NCBI GenBank assembly: GCA_037893225.1
Contig: JAZGUH010000409.1
Span: forward strand, 186,001-250,000
From: Hippasteria phrygiana
Taxonomy: Eukaryota > Echinodermata > Asteroidea > Valvatida > Goniasteridae
Direction of reading: 5' to 3'
DNA length: 64,000 nucleotides
Positions 13,501 to 22,520 of the stretch are shown here, one piece after another (the stretch's first letter is position 1; each line of letters starts with the position of its first letter). Made by a program: the position numbers and the translations under genes. The notes under the pieces are model-generated. The model was not told the DNA's origin. It saw nothing but the letters and a program-made list of their open reading frames with translations, and made no database searches.

Positions 13501-13621
13501 TGATGACGACGACTCTAGTTGTTGGGCCACATCAGGCAGTGAATTCTGGGATAGCTATGACTCGGACAGCGATTTGGACCGTGGCGGTGCGTTGGACTTT
13601 GGTATTCCATTTGGCTACTGA
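4433..13621 (+). CDS. F-box-like leucine-rich-repeat protein gene, 5' part missing
   Basis: Seven exons join in frame: 4433-4519, 5195-5388, 8111-8261, 9267-9380, 11348-11478, 12077-12230 and 13241-13621. They have consistent phases (0,2,0,0,2,0) and GT/AG ends, and give 403 visible residues plus a stop. The first exon reads LWK-like (WKSVAFEDANILSW), resembling the end of an F-box, so I infer the F-box lies upstream of the satellite. At least seven LxxLxxL blocks follow (LPGLQYLRF, LPDLRVLDV, LTHLRELKI, LPELVELEL, LTKLRSLRL, LHKLRTLTF, LQYLRHLTW). The C-terminus is an acidic, serine-rich tail (SADDDDSS, YDSDSDLD). FBXL proteins are substrate receptors of SCF ubiquitin ligases; that role here is inference. 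The exact family member is not recognised. Confidence 0.8.
5195..5388 (+). CDS. LRR gene exon
   Basis: The acceptor is TTATTTCAG and the donor GTAAGT; the exon ends in phase 2. It contains two clear LRR cores, LPGLQYLRF and LPDLRVLDV. Confidence 0.8.
5644..5858. mobile_element. TTAA-flanked MITE, piggyBac type
   Basis: TTAA at 5640-5643 and 5859-5862 flanks inverted ends CCCCTTG and CAAAGGGG. The target site and C-run ends are hallmarks of piggyBac-like elements. There is no coding capacity. Related copies are at 8322-8401 and 58209-58383; the latter shares an interior segment CAATGGATTGAA. Confidence 0.7.
6598..7419. mobile_element. hAT-type nonautonomous element, copy 1
   Basis: A perfect 8-bp target duplication TTCGCAAG (6590-6597 and 7420-7427) flanks inverted ends TAGGCCTGTGC and GCACAGGCCTA. 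Internal GGGTATCCG / CGGATACCC words are reiterated. 8-bp duplications are the hAT signature. No transposase is visible. It lies in an intron of the LRR gene and carries a nested element at 6705-6950. Confidence 0.88.
6705..6950. mobile_element. Nested CAAGTCA-word element
   Basis: The ends CAGACTTGTAATCAAGTCA and its inverse bracket arrays of ATCACAAGT on the left and ACTTGTGAT on the right. It interrupts the A-run of the hAT element at 6598-7419. The ends match the family of 16315-16839. The target duplication is obscured by the A-run. Confidence 0.7.
7504..7920. mobile_element. 417-bp MITE, GTGACCGGCTCTGC family, copy 1
   Basis: About 34-bp imperfect inverted ends start GTGACCGGCTCTGCAAAAAG. 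It is flanked by ATAT on both sides (7500-7503, 7921-7924). The same family is at 54086-55073 and 59394-59838. A poly-C run of about 20 sits at 7838-7858. Confidence 0.85.
8111..8261 (+). CDS. LRR gene exon
   Basis: The acceptor is CATTAG and the donor GTAAGC. Its first base completes an ATG codon begun in the previous exon. It contains LTHLRELKI and LQHLQKL repeat cores. Confidence 0.8.
8322..8401. mobile_element. 80-bp TTAA-flanked MITE
   Basis: TTAA at 8318-8321 and 8402-8405 flanks ends CCATTTGAC and CTCAAGGGG, which resemble those of the 5644-5858 element. It is a deletion relic of the same family. Confidence 0.5.
8430..9141. mobile_element. hAT-type nonautonomous element, copy 2
   Basis: A perfect 8-bp duplication GTTTGTAC (8422-8429 and 9142-9149) flanks ends TAGGGCTGTGC and GCACAGGCCTA. 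It shares both subterminal regions with 6598-7419 (GGACCGTTCAGAAAA; ACATTGAATTTTTCACCGTA). It is inserted in the next intron of the same gene. Confidence 0.88.
9267..9380 (+). CDS. LRR gene exon
   Basis: The acceptor is ATTATAG and the donor GTAAAT. It is 38 codons, phase 0 to 0, with the repeat core LPELVELELGDCGNW. Confidence 0.8.
9620..9830 (-). mobile_element. tRNA-derived SINE relic
   Basis: The minus strand reads GTCACAGTGG (A-box like), then GGTTCGATTCC (B box) and then a non-tRNA body with GGGTTTCCCCAGGAATAATT. That order is typical of a tRNA-headed SINE. The boundaries are approximate. Confidence 0.55.
10199..10435. mobile_element. Element with imperfect long inverted repeats
   Basis: ATAGAGGAAT at the left mirrors ATTCCTCTAT at the right. 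An inner pair, GCACTTCCGGGTTGAAAG and its near inverse, lies at matching distances. Superfamily and target duplication are unclear. Confidence 0.5.
11026..11300. mobile_element. CAGGGGTGAGATT-end element, copy 1
   Basis: It starts CAGGGGTGAGATTGG and ends AATCTCACTC. The left side is a stack of AAAATCCACG words. An inverted copy is at 55173-55444, sharing the interior (GCCTAAAGGCA; GGTAAAAGTACC-like). It lies in an intron just before the exon at 11348. Confidence 0.65.
11348..11478 (+). CDS. LRR gene exon
   Basis: The acceptor is TTTACTAG and the donor GTAAGT, ending in phase 2. It contains LTKLRSLRLENGGCW followed by a Cys-rich insert (CNKDCSPQCTC) that is unusual in an LRR turn. Confidence 0.8.
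12077..12230 (+). CDS. LRR gene exon
   Basis: The acceptor is CATTACAG and the donor GTAAGC. Its first base completes a Glu codon. It contains LEKLELI and LHKLRTLTF repeat cores. Confidence 0.8.
13241..13621 (+). CDS. LRR gene terminal exon
   Basis: The acceptor is GATTCAG. The exon has 126 codons and a TGA stop. After a last LRR (LQYLRHLTW) comes a non-LRR region and an acidic tail with DDDD and DSDSD runs. I see no clean AATAAA close downstream. Confidence 0.85.
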   Translation, partial: TNVDKCKALGNLQYLRHLTWGVPIITFDNPRPDYPYNVTTEKAVKSSLVLELTDMLAKQLPSTVVNILIVPVMMNKDLYDHPYLDSADDDDSSCWATSGSEFWDSYDSDSDLDRGGALDFGIPFGY

Positions 13622-13999
13622 TGAAGGTGTTTCCCAGGAGGTTTTACAATGCCAGCGCGTCTGCCCAACAGTGACCAAGTATTAATTTAATGCTCTCTAT
13701 TTTTCAAATAGTGGAAGTTTGATTTCTGCTAACAAGGTCTGTGTGATTACAACAGTGATGGAAGTGGAAGTGCCAGACTAGCATCCACTTTCATGGTGCT
13801 TCTTAGCAAATCATTTGACTTTTCCTGCTAAACGGAAATCAATGACAATCAGTACAGGCGATACACATCACATGCGATTCCTGCTGGTAACCTTATTTTG
13901 TTTCTGTGCTCAGTAAAAACGTTGTGCTTATCAGCACCATGAGGTGGACCCATTTGGCTGGTTGATGGACAAATATCAGACCTGGATCCGGAGTGGGTC
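13622..13999. other. Downstream of LRR gene, nothing recognised
   Basis: Probable 3' UTR and flank. I see no open frame, no repeat, and no canonical AATAAA. Confidence 0.5.
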
Positions 14000-14432
14000 A
14001 CTTTATATACTGTGTGAATAACGTTAGTTGAGTCCTGGTCCGAGTCCAAGGCAGTATTAGCAAAAAAGTAGAATTAACATCCACTTGAGTCAAAACTGGA
14101 AAAACAGACTAGGGCCAGGACTTGGCTTGAGATCTGGTTACAGCCCAGATAGACGAGATCCTGGATTCCAACATACTTTTGACTGTCTTAATGGTCACAG
14201 AAGCATGCCTGGATTCGGCCGAGTCCGGACTCGACGAGTCCAGGCATGATTCCAAGTCCATTATTATATTAAAACATACTTTGGAATCTAGAATCAAGTG
14301 TACGCTTGAACCAGGGATCTAGTCAAGTCCAGATGTGAGATCGGTTTTTGAGTTTTGAACTCCTAGTGGACTGATGAAGTCCCCTTTTTATTTTTAACTG
14401 TTTAGGCATCGGACTTGGATCGTGACTGAACA
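14000..14432. mobile_element. GAGTC-word hAT relic
   Basis: It is homologous to the interior of 57595-58549: a central GGACTCGACGAGTCC palindrome, ATCTAGTCAAGTCCAGAT, and a GACTTGGATCGTGACT end. The outer ends are degraded. Confidence 0.55.
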
Positions 14433-15936
14433 ACACCGTTAACCTTAGCCCTTTAGCTGGTAAAATGTGAACAGTTGGATAATGGGCATTTTGTCTTATG
14501 CTGTCACACAGGTGGTTCGGCCAGTGCATGTGAAGAATGACATGTATAATGTATGTAACTGTTTTATGCATATTCGGTTTGTGGTGATGTCATTGTGCAC
14601 AGGGGCCGCCAACATTGAGCTGCTTTGCATGAAAAGTACTCCTTGTAAAAATAGGATTACCAACCAAATGTACATGCGATAAATTGCTTGTGATTAATTG
14701 GTATCAGCTGTTTTTTGGTATCAGCGGAAAGCTGTGGTTAGCAGAGCCATGAAATTGGGCACTGGTTGCAGTACATGTATTATGTGCACATGTACTGTAT
14801 ACTTTCGAGGACAAGAGGAGAAAGAAAATACAAAGGAATCTTTCTTGTCCTCGGGAGTCGGTCTTTTGTTAAAATCGGTTCTCTGACGTAAAAATACGTG
14901 CTTAGTCTATGGGGTTGTGTTATATTAAAGGAACAATAGAAAACACAAAGCATTGTCCTCAGTAGTATAGGAAAACACGACTGTGTGCACACACATGATG
15001 CAGGTGTGTGTGGTGTGAATGAATCTCCACAATGGGTTGGATGTGTGTGGACACGGACAGCCAGTATACCTTTTCTGTCAAAATCAGACATTTCATTATG
15101 TGGACAGGGTTATATGGAAGGAGAAACAATAAAAATTGAAATCCCAGCACATTCTAGGTAACTGAAGAATTTTGTGGGATTTTTCAAAAGATTATGTCAA
15201 AGTTAAGCTGTACATTTTTTTTTCAGTGTTATAGCCATTCAGTTATGCGTTTCTTTTTTGGACTTTTTACTAACACATAAAAAACTGTGTTGCGAAAATT
15301 AAATCTAAAAGCAAAAGGTTTTGGTTTCTATTTTTAGAGTCCCAGAAAAACTTGCAGTACTACTGTTGCTCAAAATTGCTTGATTACTCAAACAACAGAT
15401 GAGAATGTTCTTCCTGCAAGGTTCACGGAAATCTAAATGGGAACAAATGCTTTAAATAGTTCAGAACCAATGATGAAAGCACAATAGAGATTTTGATGTA
15501 GTTTTATGTTCCAGTAATGACTGGAAACTTGCAATATCGTTGGAAGTAGAATGCTGTTCGTCATGCTCTTGTACAGCCATGTACAAAATTCACAGGGTAT
15601 GTGTGTGCAGGGGCGTGGCAACGGGGAAGAAGTGTCTACCACTGATCACATGAAAAAGGTTATTTTTGTGGGCGGGGAGTGACCCTTAATAATTTTGTGT
15701 ACTAAGGCTTGATAAATCACTAATCGAAATCTTTATTTCCTTTGCTTTTATCATTATTTCAGAACCATTTCTTTTATTTTTCTTATTTGATATCTGTGAA
15801 CCTTGAACAACAGACAAGCACATCACTATAGCCTGGTGTGGCACTCAACTGGATGAGAGTGGTAGCTAATGGAACTCGACTGCAATTTGACAGATACATG
15901 TATCAGCGACCAACCCTTCACTAAACGCCTTAACAA
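14433..15936. other. No gene seen; short hairpin and repeat relics
   Basis: 14807-14852 forms a small hairpin, CGAGGACAAGA against TCTTGTCCTCG. 14620-14760 resembles the GGGGCCAATTTCAT repeat seen intact at 21270-21510. Nothing else is supported. Confidence 0.45.
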
Positions 15937-16294
15937 AAAGTAACTTCCCCTTAAATGAATCTTTATATTTCCAAAGATGTACACAGGATTTGTATTAACC
16001 TTGGTGGAGATCATCAGTGGGACCCATGGAACAAATACTGAAACTGACCAGCCAATACATGTACCTACTGTACTGCATGAATGAGCAGAGTGAAATTGAC
16101 ACACTTCACAAATTGCAGAATGGTATGTGTCCAGTGCAGGTTTAGCAAGGTTAATAAAATCCTGTGTACATCTAAAGCCGTGTTTCCATTGGACTTTTTT
16201 CCCTGCGGCCTCGCGGAAACTTGCCGCGACATTCATTCGCGTAATTCTACGGCTTTAGGAAATATAAAGATTCATTTAGGGGGAACTTACTTTC
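15937..16294. mobile_element. Element with ~36-bp inverted repeats
   Basis: The left end AAAGTAACTTCCCCTTAAAT continues to ATCTTTATATTTCC and is mirrored by GGAAATATAAAGAT ... TTACTTTC at the right. A second pair of inverted words, CTAAAGCCGT / ACGGCTTTAG, is nested in the right half. No target duplication is evident. Confidence 0.65.
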
Positions 16295-16314
16295 GTTGAG
16301 GTGTTCACATGAAG

Positions 16315-16839
16315 CAGTCTTGTTGTCTTGACATGCTATCTTGACTTGACTTGAATCGGACTCGAGTCGCAATTTTTTTGACTTGAGACTTGACTTGACT
16401 TGGAAAAAAATGACTTGGGACTTGACTTGACTTGGAAAAAAATGACTTGGGACTTGACTTGACTTGAAAGATCATGACTTGTGACTCGACTTGACTTGAA
16501 TAAATTTGACTTGCTGACATTAATACTTCTGTTAAAATAAACACAAACATACAGGTATCAGTTAAAAACAAGCCTATAGCGCATATATAGCAAGCTGGGT
16601 GTCCAGTACACATGCAGGGCCGCAGCGCTGGCCGACTGCATGGAGAATTGTCGAAATGGCACACCGGGTTGATTTTGTACAGTGCATGCGTGCTGGCCTA
16701 TGCATTGTCATTTTGTCATTGGAATACTCAATTGACTCGAGACTTGGTACTTGACTTGAACAAAATTGACTTTGGACTTGACTTGAAAACATTTGACACT
16801 TGACTTGACTTGGGAAAAAATGACTTGGTTACAACACTG
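16315..16839. mobile_element. hAT-type element made of ACTTG words
   Basis: A perfect 8-bp duplication ACATGAAG (16307-16314, 16840-16847) flanks ends CAGTCTTGTTGTCTTGAC and GGTTACAACACTG. Both flanks are dense TTGACTTGACTTGG words around a short unrelated centre. It is related to 6705-6950. Confidence 0.85.
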
Positions 16840-17089
16840 ACATGAAGTGTTTACTAAATCAAAAGTACCTGCAGCCCCCACTTGTAAAAGTTTGTTTGGA
16901 CGCCAAGTGGAGGTCAACTTTTTGGGCAAATACGAAACAAATACACTTTCCCCGCCCAAAAATCTTGGATTCTCCCCTGATACATGTATTTTAAACTTCA
17001 CAACTAGGCCTATACACGGTGCAAATTATGAGATATGCGAAATCAATATAAAACCCCGTAATTGTTCTGGCTATCCAATCATATCGTCG

Positions 17090-17232
17090 CAAGGACCCTG
17101 GCTGTATGTGTGACATGCCCTGTTACATTGCATAGGTAGCACATGTTTGGGTACGTTTGGCCGTTGTTGGCGCACACAGGCTGGTAGACAGTGGGCACGT
17201 CCCTCCAGTTTCCCACAGTATTCAGAAAGCCG
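17090..17232 (-). pseudogene. Decayed Kazal exon
   Basis: The minus strand parallels the Kazal exon at 20173-20340, including CCTGTGTGCGCCAACAACGG and the last block ACAGCCAGGGTCCTTGCGA. It has a 2-nt loss before the third Cys and lacks about 20 nt between the fifth and sixth Cys, so the frame is broken. Flanking sequence (TTTATTTGATGGA) is shared, so the copy arose by segmental duplication. Confidence 0.75.
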
Positions 17233-17404
17233 AATGCAATGAAAGTAACAAACGACAGTTAGAAGGTTCCATCAAATAAAGGTAGGCCTGCCGGTAAGAA
17301 AATCTTATTAGAAGTTGCACAAATAAGCCAGTTCGGTATATCAGTGAAGTAATCTAGGTCAAAGGTTATTCGGAATAGAATTGCTAACGTAATGTCACGC
17401 CATG

Positions 17405-17555
17405 TTAATGTTACGCGAACGCCCATTCTGATTGAATTTAACACGTGCGCGTTGTGCGACCACCTTTTGCGTCATTTCACACGCGCGCATTAGTTATCCC
17501 GAATGACCCGTGACCCGTGTCATTGTGCACATGCGCAGTTGAAATACCAAACTGT
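17405..17555. repeat. CpG-rich dispersed repeat, copy 1
   Basis: About 150 bp beginning TTACGCGAACGCCCAT and containing ACACGTGCGCGTTG, CACACGCGCG and TGCACATGCGCAGTTGAAAT. Two further copies lie in tandem at 21512-21811. The function is unknown. Confidence 0.7.
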
Positions 17556-17894
17556 CTTATTGCTTAAATGGTGTTTAAAAATTGTATCATTATTCGATAC
17601 AAGACTTACTGCTAATTTCACCCTGGCATTGTTTCAAACAAATCTCTTATGGTTCCAAGATAACAGCATTTTACTTGTTTTAAACAAATATTATTATTTA
17701 TTTATTTATTTATTTATTGTTTTTTGGGGTGGGGTTAAGTACTTTTTGTGACGTGGGGCGCTTTCGGTTCTTAAAAAAAAATGGCAAATTCCCATTCCCC
17801 CTCCCCCAGTATCCCCCTCCCCCGGCACCCCCCTCCCCGCCACCTCACAGTGATTTTTCTTTATAATGCTACATGTATTATTTTCTACGTTTGA

Positions 17895-18008
17895 GAAATT
17901 TTCAGTGGGGGGGGTGGGGGCGACTGGGGGTGGGGGGGGGGAGATTTTTTATGGGGGGCGTGCTCCCCCCCCCCACCCCCACGCACCCCCTTAGCTACGC
18001 CACTGGCC
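17895..18008. mobile_element. Transposon end with G/C tracts
   Basis: It starts TTTTCAGTGGGG and ends CTTAGCTACGCCACTGG, with long G and C runs between. The same layout occurs at 37108-37264. The CAGTGGCGTAGCTAAG terminus suggests an hAT-like end. It is internally deleted. Confidence 0.5.
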
Positions 18009-18516
18009 CTGAGAGACCGAACACACTTGACTTACGTCCCGGGAGCGAATTTTTTTCTCCGTAGGTGGGTGTATCAATTACATGAATAATTCAGTGGTTG
18101 CATTAATCACTGCACAGCTAGCACTTAGTTAGGTTCTCGGTCTCTTTTCCCCCTTAAAGGAAACATGCTTCTCAAACTGGCCGGATCACATTTCATTTCA
18201 TAAATAAATTCATTTATATGTATTAAATGTGAATTAAGAGCCAAACTGGTTCAAGTGAAGTTTTAGTGTGATTATTTGCCGACCAAAAATTGACCCCCCT
18301 TTTTTAGAATTTGTTGAGACTCAAATTGAGGGCGCTGTTCTTGACGTACACCGAGGCACCGAAATTCATGGATCGACTGGACACGTACACTAGGTCTACA
18401 CGTGCAATTTCGTAAGTTGCAACAACTAACATCGAACTTACCCTGATTTTTTCCCTTTTAGCGAAGGCTCCTCGGGGAATGGGCCGTTTAACTGCTTTCG
18501 CCTGTACCTTACTCAC

Positions 18517-18738
18517 ATCTGGGAACTTTGTTGGGATGGCAGTGCATATTTTTTATGGTCATCCCATGATTTGAAAATACCAGTATCGAAACACGACGGC
18601 TCAAAGTGGTCGCTACATAACGCTCTTCACTTTCGCCGCCCAAATTCTCCAAAATTTCGCATCAGTTGGAAATAAAGGAAGGCTTACTCCAGCCTTCGTT
18701 GTTTTGCTGCACCCAGCAGCCACACACTTTGTCGGCAT
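18517..18738 (-). pseudogene. THAP-domain exon, frameshifted
   Basis: The minus-strand ATG at 18738 begins MPTKCVAAGCSK, the C-x4-C start of a THAP zinc finger, followed by FPTDAKFWRIW with the expected Pro and Trp. After AAKVKS the frame hits TAG. One base on, the reading CSDHFEPSCF supplies the C-x2-H half. The usual linker between Trp and that Cys is shortened by several residues, so there is a small deletion plus frameshift. A GTGAGT donor follows at 18516. All four zinc ligands (C, C, C, H) are visible across the two frames. Confidence 0.7.
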
Positions 18739-19054
18739 GGCCGAAAAACGCTATATTTTGCTTAGATTTTGGACGAAGAATGTACACTCAATGCATACGC
18801 GTGATGAATGGGGCCGGCTCGAGCAAAATATGTAATGTGCCTCGGTCTACGTCACACACTTATGTTAATGAGGGTCCCACTCAGGGGGCGGAGTAGCTTG
18901 GGCAAACATTTTCAAGAATGTTTTTCTTTATTTAATCTGGGAAATAATTGTCTCTGGACACAAAATATCATTGTCAAGATAATACTTTATTGTTTTAAGC
19001 AGGAATAATGCAAAATAAATCCTAAATCCCAAAGATATCACAGTAAAGAAAAAT

Positions 19055-19125
19055 AGGTACAGGTGGATTCGAACTAGGGACCTTTTGATCCATAGCCCAT
19101 CCCACTATCCACGGTAGTAGCTGGA
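19055..19125 (-). mobile_element. tRNA-like relic
   Basis: The minus strand ends AGTTCGAATCCACC, a good B box. The A-box half is poor and no clean cloverleaf can be drawn. It is probably an old tRNA-derived SINE head inside the THAP element. Confidence 0.3.
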
Positions 19126-19802
19126 CAACAGCCGTTCTTTAAAATGATTTTATGTAACTAGTTGACTAAACAATAACAATGCTGTGACGTTGTGTCATTA
19201 TGAATAAACATGATTTCTCTAAAAAACTAATGAATTATTCATGGTTAATACACCCACCTACGGAACAAATAGCGTCCCAAGATCAGTTTTGTTGGTTTGG
19301 AACTCCGACGGCAGTTTTATATGAGTTTTATTGCCCGTAAATACTAGTACAGTCCCTCCAATGATGATACGCGCTGCTGCCAGCTCGATTTTTCGATTAC
19401 ATGTACATGTACACTCAACATCAATGCTGGAGGATATCAAGTCTATGGACTCGAACATGAGTCCAGACTTTGTTTTATTTCGTCATTGACCTGTTGCTGA
19501 TTAATAATTGGATATGCTAACCTCCCTTGTTCTAATAATCCCAGCGTAACAAAACAAATACCAGATTTGAAAATATTAAAGTTTGTATTGTTGGAAGTAC
19601 AATGAGGAAATTTATATTCCATGACATCATGTGCATGAAGTCATCTGTGAGAATGTGAGGAACCATGTAGTGTTACTGCATGTTTCCATGCAACAGCGAA
19701 GTTTTAATTTTGTTTTCATATAACCAGAAACTGAGAAATGTTGCGGACATACCGTTTGAAGGAACTAACTCAACAAGGGAACTGTTGTTCATTAAAGATT
19801 CA

Positions 19803-19920
19803 GAGGTATAAACTCGATGTTTCGCTCAGTACGCCTAACCGTCTTCAGGAGACATCAGAATATTACATATTCTCCTGCTGACGGTCCATATTGACCGAAA
19901 CGGCGATTTTATACCTTTGG
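19803..19920. repeat. Imperfect hairpin element
   Basis: GGTATAAACTCGATGTTTCG pairs with CGAAACGGCGATTTTATACC, and an inner pair AACCGTCTTCAGGAGA / TCTCCTGCTGACGGT continues it. It is a short foldback MITE. Confidence 0.6.
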
Positions 19921-20172
19921 TTTGTTTGAGAACCACAATTCTCTCTTTTTTTAGGATTCCTCTATGTTTATACTTCAAATGGCGTGCCCGCAACATTTGT
20001 CTCTATAGTTGAAGTATCTATTATGCAAAGACTTAATTCACATTAAAATATGAGAAGATAACTTGTGATGTCGATAGGATCGCATAATTCTTGAACATTT
20101 TCTAACGCCGACGATATACCAATTGCGTTGATGTTCTCGCACAAAATATTGAGTGCTTGAGTTGTGCCCAGT

Positions 20173-20340
20173 TTAACTAGTGCAAGGTCCCTGGCTGTAC
20201 GTGGCATCTCCTGGCACCTCTCCGTTGTATACTCCTACGCACAGTTTGCACAGGTTTGAATACGTTTGGCCGTTGCTGGCACACACAGGCTGGAAGACTG
20301 CGATGCAGGCCCCTCCGGTTGCCCCACAGTTTTCAGGAAG
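20173..20340 (-). CDS. Kazal-type serine protease inhibitor, last exon
   Basis: The acceptor CTCGATTCAG precedes an open frame of 55 codons and a TAA. Six Cys fit the Kazal pattern: C-x6-C-x7-C-x6-Y-x3-C-x2-C-x18-C, with the hallmark PVCASNGQTYSNLC. Kazal domains are secreted and block serine proteases in a substrate-like way. The second residue after Cys2 is the P1 site in the family; here it is Ala, which would suit elastase-like targets (inference). The first coding exon must lie upstream on this strand; a candidate is at 25297-25329. The domain is a single, intact copy. Confidence 0.8.
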   Translation of the reverse strand, partial: LPENCGATGGACIAVFQPVCASNGQTYSNLCKLCVGVYNGEVPGDATYSQGPCTS

Positions 20341-21185
20341 CTGAATCGAGTAGAAAGGTAAAGCGGGCTCCATCAAATAAAGGGACAGGTTAGAAAATCG
20401 TATTTGAAGCTATTAGCACTGTTTTTAATGAGTATACTGTATTTAAGAATGGTATCACTATACAAAGCTTTCCATTCGATACTTTGCTCAAGAGTCAAGT
20501 ATGCTGATTGACAAATTCACGCTGGCGTGGTTTTAGTGAAATCTCTTAACTTAGTTCCAAGTTTACCAGAAATTAAGTGCCTTGAGATTTTTCAGCCGCT
20601 AATTTAAATATAGGTTATCCCGGTCCTTTTCACAAAGTTTTCGTTCATTTTATCGCGTGGCTCATTGAAATTGAAGGATCACGCAGATCGTCATTCGACA
20701 ATACAAAATAATTTCACTATCCGAGTATTCTATCGTCTTTTAGCTTTACTCGTCCCTGTAAAAGATGCATTCAAATTAAAAGTATCGTTTTGTTTATTTA
20801 AGTTCAATGGTCCTCATATATCCGTATGTATGACAGATTATGGTAGAATTTTGACACTAATACCTATGTAACCAAAGTAAGAAATGAAGTAAAAATAATC
20901 CACTATAAACGTCCAATCTACATTTTTCGTCTATGGATTATAGCGTGGTAAACATAACAATCTTTCCACATGGCAAACATGGCAAACACAGTGTGAAATC
21001 ATCTCAGGGCTATTGACCCAAACATTTTTTGCTAAAAAGACCTCAGAGTATTATCAGTAAAAATTTAAAGCAAACTTAAAATAAGTCTATTTCCTAATGG
21101 GTTTCAGTTGAATAATATTGAACCTCGTTCAGTCTCACTTGATTCTGACGAGAACGCAAACTGCCCGACGCGACAGATGTATCCT
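20341..21185. other. Intronic flank shared with Kazal duplicate
   Basis: 20355-20580 has scattered homology to 17240-17670 (CATCAAATAAAGG, TTCGATAC, AAATCTCTTA), the other half of the exon duplication. From 20580 to 21185 nothing is recognised. Confidence 0.5.
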
Positions 21186-21269
21186 TTAAAAGCACCGGTC
21201 ACACTGGCCAGGATAACGACGACGATAACGAAAACGATGCGATCTCGAATAAACACTCTCTATAAACCA

Positions 21270-21510
21270 GGGGCCAATTTCATAAAGCTGTTAAGCACAA
21301 AAATTTGCTTAGCATGCAAATGCTTCCTTGATAAAAACTGGATTATCAACCAGATTTCCATGTGTAGAATATTGCTTTTGACTGGCATTCAGCTGTTGTT
21401 TGCTTAGCATGAAAAATACATGGAATTTTGGCTGGTAACCTGTTTTTACTAAGCAAGACATTTTCTGCTAAGCAAATTGTTGTGCTTAACTGCTCTATGA
21501 AATTGGCCCC
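21270..21510. mobile_element. GGGGCCAATTTCAT inverted-repeat element
   Basis: The ends GGGGCCAATTTCATAAAGCT and GCTCTATGAAATTGGCCCC are near-perfect inverses. The interior has repeated TTGCTTAGCA words. Relics appear near 10620-10760 and 14620-14760. Confidence 0.75.
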
Positions 21511-21511
21511 A

Positions 21512-21811
21512 TGTTACGCGAACGCCCATGCTGAATGAATTCAACACGTGCGCGTTGCGTGACCACCTTTTGCTTTCACACGCGCGCGTTGGGTCACGCG
21601 GGTCATTCGGGATAAAATGTCATTGTGCACATGCGCAGTTTAAATACCGAATTGGCTTATTCAATGATCTCTATGGAGATCAGTGATTGAATTGAACACG
21701 TGCGCGTTGTGCGACCACCTTTTGCAGTTACACGCGCGCGTTAGGTGACGTGGGTCATTCGGGAAAAAATTTCATTGTGCACGTGCGCAGTTGAAATACC
21801 GAACTGACGTA
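21512..21811. repeat. CpG-rich repeat, two tandem copies
   Basis: Two ~150-bp copies, each with ACACGTGCGCGTTG, CACACGCGCG or ACACGCGCG, GGGTCATTCGGG and GTGCGCAGTT. A third copy is at 17405-17555. Confidence 0.75.
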
Positions 21812-21915
21812 TTCTACCAATCAATAGAGTACCGAAGTCTGACGCGTCAGTTGGCACGACAACTGGTTCCAAACAAATGTAGATTTCGACTTTTCCTTTG
21901 TTAACAGCCAGTCAA

Positions 21916-22420
21916 GAGCAAGTTCGGTTGGGCGACTAGAGTGACTAGACTTAACCATAGTCGATCTAGATGTCACCCGAACGCTGCGCGGTTTGACTAG
22001 CTAGTGCAACTGGATCAACCTAACTCCGGACCATGGTTTCTCTAGTCACTACGCGAGTAACGTCACGGTTTCAAGATGGAGGATAGGTAAACTGGGCAAG
22101 TTTTGCAAACGTTTACGATAATTTGTTGGTTTTGTCCAATGATAATAACTCTTTACAATAAGATAATGAATTACTTATTGCACCAAAGTCAAGTAGAGAA
22201 AATATTAGAAATAAATAATAGAAAATATAAATGACATGCAAACATTTGCTTCGTTAACAACAAGCAGACGACATTCTTTGCAGTTTGTTGTTGCTGTACA
22301 CTAACTAGATTTGACGTAGTCGATCGACTAGATGCGTTCGAGTGAAGGACAGACCACGCATGCGTTTTTTAAATAGCAAATTGACAAAAAGGACTAGGTC
22401 AGCAGCACCCGAACTTGCTC
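21916..22420. mobile_element. Nested element, GAGCAAGTTCGG ends
   Basis: GAGCAAGTTCGGTTG is mirrored by ACCCGAACTTGCTC. CAA occurs on both sides as a possible 3-bp duplication. The interior repeats GACTAG and GTCGATC words. It is unclassified. Confidence 0.55.
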
Positions 22421-22520
22421 CAAGCCAGTATTCTGGTTCCAAACATTGTATTGACGTCATCACTTCGGTACTCTATTGCGTTCATTCTCACCGATCGTGG
22501 CCAGTGTGACCGGCCCTTAA

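Larger units (their letters stand above)
18035..19290 (-). mobile_element. THAP-bearing inverted-repeat element
   Basis: TCCGTAGGTGGGTGTAT at 18058 continues to CATGAATAATTCA and is mirrored by TGAATTATTCATG ... ATACACCCACCTACGGA ending at 19264. Weaker inverted similarity extends outward (GGGAGCG against CGCTATTT). Inside, on the minus strand, lies a THAP exon. THAP domains bind DNA in P-element and some Kolobok transposases; the superfamily here is not settled because I cannot see a target duplication. Confidence 0.6.
21190..22516. mobile_element. TTAA-flanked element with nested insertions
   Basis: TTAA at 21186-21189 and 22517-22520 flanks inverted ends containing CCGGTCACACTGGCC and its inverse; the left end has two extra bases. 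It fits a piggyBac-like element without transposase. It contains 21270-21510, the CpG repeats, and 21916-22420. Confidence 0.65.
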
